5,453 bases of DNA from an uncultured Clostridia bacterium. GTDB taxonomy: Bacteria; Bacillota; Clostridia; TANB77; CAG-508. Within the stretch, counting starts at the first letter, position 1; each line of letters starts with the position of its first letter. Below the pieces are notes generated by a model that was given only the letters and a program-made list of their open reading frames with translations, was not told the origin of the DNA and did no database searches. The DNA lies in NCBI GenBank assembly GCA_934140005.1, contig CAKPBB010000033.1:1-5453 (forward strand), written 5' to 3'. Both the position numbers and the translations under genes were made by a program. Shown here piece by piece: positions 4,056 to 5,453 of this stretch.

Positions 4056-5453
4056 CTAAATTCTTGCAGCAACAGCTAAAGCAGATTCTGTAGCTTTATT
4101 AGCTGGTCCTACTTTTTTAGCATCTCCTATTACATATAGTTCTTTAACTTGTCCTTTTAATTGCTCTTCTAATGGATTATATGATTTTACACCTAATGCT
4201 AATACAATTGAATCAAATCCATGTAAAGTTTCTTCTTTTCCATTTGAAGTATAAGTTACTCCATCTTCTTGAATTGTTTCAACTTTGGCATTAACAATTT
4301 TCTTAACACCTTTTTCTGCAAGTCTTGGCATTAAGAATGCTCTTGGTATCATACCTTCATCAAGTGCAATATCTGGTCTCATTTCTAATACTGTTACTGC
4401 TCTATTATGTTCTGCCATAAATTCTGCAGTTTCAACACCAGTCATACCACCACCTAAAACTAGTACATTAGTTCCTGGAACTTTATCACCTGATAACACA
4501 TCTAGTGCATCTATTACATGACCATTATCAATTCCTGGAATACCTGGTTTTGAAGGTATACTTCCTGTTGCTAGAATAACGACTTCATATCCTTTTAATT
4601 CATCAGCGTTTGGCATATAATTCATTCTATAATTTACACCATATTTCATTCCCATTGTATGATAATATTTAATTGCTGTTGTAATTTCTTGTTTTGCAGG
4701 TGGAATAGCTCCTAATCTAAATTGTCCACCAATATGATTTGTCTTTTCGTATACAGTTACTCTATGACCACGTTTTGCTGCAATCATTGCTGCATATAAA
4801 CCTGCTGGTCCAGCACCAACTATTGCTACATTCTTCTTATAAGCAACTTCTGATAAATCATATTCTGTTTCATGACCTGTAATTGGATTTACTAAGCAAG
4901 AGCACTTATTTCCAACAAATATATAATTTATACAAGATTGTGTGCAAGAAATACATGGACAAATTTCATTTGTTCTTCCCTCTTTTACTAAGTTTGGAAG
5001 ATTTGGTTCAGCAAGTGATGCTCTACCAAATGAAATGAAATCAGCACAACCATTTAACAATGCACTTTCAGCCATCCATGGTGTATAACGTCCAACTGAA
5101 ATAACTGGAATATGAACTGCTTCTTTTATTACTTTTGTTGGGAATTGATTAAATCCATTTGGCATTGCTTGTGATGCAGACATATATTGCATTGATTCAT
5201 AAGTCATTATTGAAACATGTAATGCATTAACTGTTTCTTCTTCAGCCATTCTCGCAACCATAACAGATTCTTCAAGTGTACGACCACCTGTAACTTTTTC
5301 ATCATATCCAAATCTAAATGTCATTGGATAGTCATAACCAACTTTTGATCTTATATTTCTAAAGATTTCTCTTGGGAATTTCATTCTTCCTTCAAAATCT
5401 CCACCAAATTCATCTACTCTTTTATTTGCATGTGGTGACATAAATTGTGCTAT
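4056..5453 (-). CDS. NADH:flavin oxidoreductase / 2-enoate reductase-type flavoprotein (N-terminus beyond window)
   Basis: This is the C-terminal 465 residues of a protein related to 2,4-dienoyl-CoA reductase (FadH), 2-enoate reductase and BaiH-type enzymes, which reduce activated C=C bonds using NAD(P)H, FAD, a 4Fe-4S cluster and FMN. Counting from the Met at 5441, the old yellow enzyme barrel runs to about 160 (SPHANKRVDEFGG at the start, FMN phosphate region SVGR and ISFGRASLAEP). The cluster motif C163-x2-C166-x3-C170-x11-C182 follows, then FAD-binding VAIVGAGPAG (205-214), NAD(P)H-binding VLVLGGGMTGVE (326-337) and the closing YVIGDAKK (436-443). The reading frame stays open through 5453 (IAQF before the Met), so that Met is internal. 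Family members are usually about 640-670 residues, so roughly 180-200 are missing at the edge. The physiological substrate cannot be read from sequence. The iron-sulfur centre fits an anaerobe. Confidence 0.93.
   Translation of the reverse strand: MAQFMSPHANKRVDEFGGDFEGRMKFPREIFRNIRSKVGYDYPMTFRFGYDEKVTGGRTLEESVMVARMAEEETVNALHVSIMTYESMQYMSASQAMPNGFNQFPTKVIKEAVHIPVISVGRYTPWMAESALLNGCADFISFGRASLAEPNLPNLVKEGRTNEICPCISCTQSCINYIFVGNKCSCLVNPITGHETEYDLSEVAYKKNVAIVGAGPAGLYAAMIAAKRGHRVTVYEKTNHIGGQFRLGAIPPAKQEITTAIKYYHTMGMKYGVNYRMNYMPNADELKGYEVVILATGSIPSKPGIPGIDNGHVIDALDVLSGDKVPGTNVLVLGGGMTGVETAEFMAEHNRAVTVLEMRPDIALDEGMIPRAFLMPRLAEKGVKKIVNAKVETIQEDGVTYTSNGKEETLHGFDSIVLALGVKSYNPLEEQLKGQVKELYVIGDAKKVGPANKATESALAVAARI

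Noticed and set aside
3826..4521. Plus-strand open frames opposite the rdgB-like and oxidoreductase genes
   Set aside because: They are shadows of strongly supported family members on the other strand, with no family resemblance or start signals.

Overview
This window comes from a strongly AT-rich bacterium using the standard code (Trp codons read TGG). All convincing genes lie on the minus strand and have Gram-positive style AGGAG-type ribosome binding sites and sigma-A-like promoters. A flavin/4Fe-4S enoate reductase-type enzyme suggests an anaerobic low-GC Firmicute, probably Clostridia, although no marker gene fixes the taxon.

In transcription order (right to left) there are four units. 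(1) 5453-3426: the C-terminal two thirds of an NADH:flavin oxidoreductase (old yellow enzyme barrel, 4Fe-4S cysteines, FAD/NAD domains), running off the right edge. It is followed 12 bp later by an RdgB/HAM1-type nucleotide pyrophosphatase whose base-recognition motif is unusual. (2) 3289-2734: a two-gene DUF4258 / YgiT-type zinc-finger operon, resembling a type II toxin-antitoxin pair. (3) 2518-878: complete recN, the SMC-like DNA repair ATPase, with a near-consensus promoter and an SOS-box-like sequence at the expected transcription start. (4) 608-171: a 145-residue stand-alone protein that looks like the mismatch-recognition domain of MutS joined directly to the last helices of MutS, with its own promoter.

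The most striking non-gene structure is an 87-bp direct repeat (2650-2736 and 3342-3428, 80/87 identical, offset 692 bp) bracketing the DUF4258/YgiT pair. Each copy begins with the TAG stop codon of the gene before it and contains an intrinsic terminator hairpin. Three of the differences between the copies fall in one hairpin arm and all keep pairing through G-U wobble in the minus-strand RNA. The DUF4258/YgiT unit therefore looks like a discrete cassette inserted or duplicated between rdgB and recN.

Three of the five genes touch DNA or nucleotide-pool integrity (RdgB-like pool cleaning, RecN double-strand break repair, MutS-like mini protein). They do not form one operon, because terminators and promoters separate them. 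At the left edge, 1-112 is open on the minus strand and may be the start of another, possibly broken, gene. No tRNA, rRNA, CRISPR array or insertion sequence is visible.
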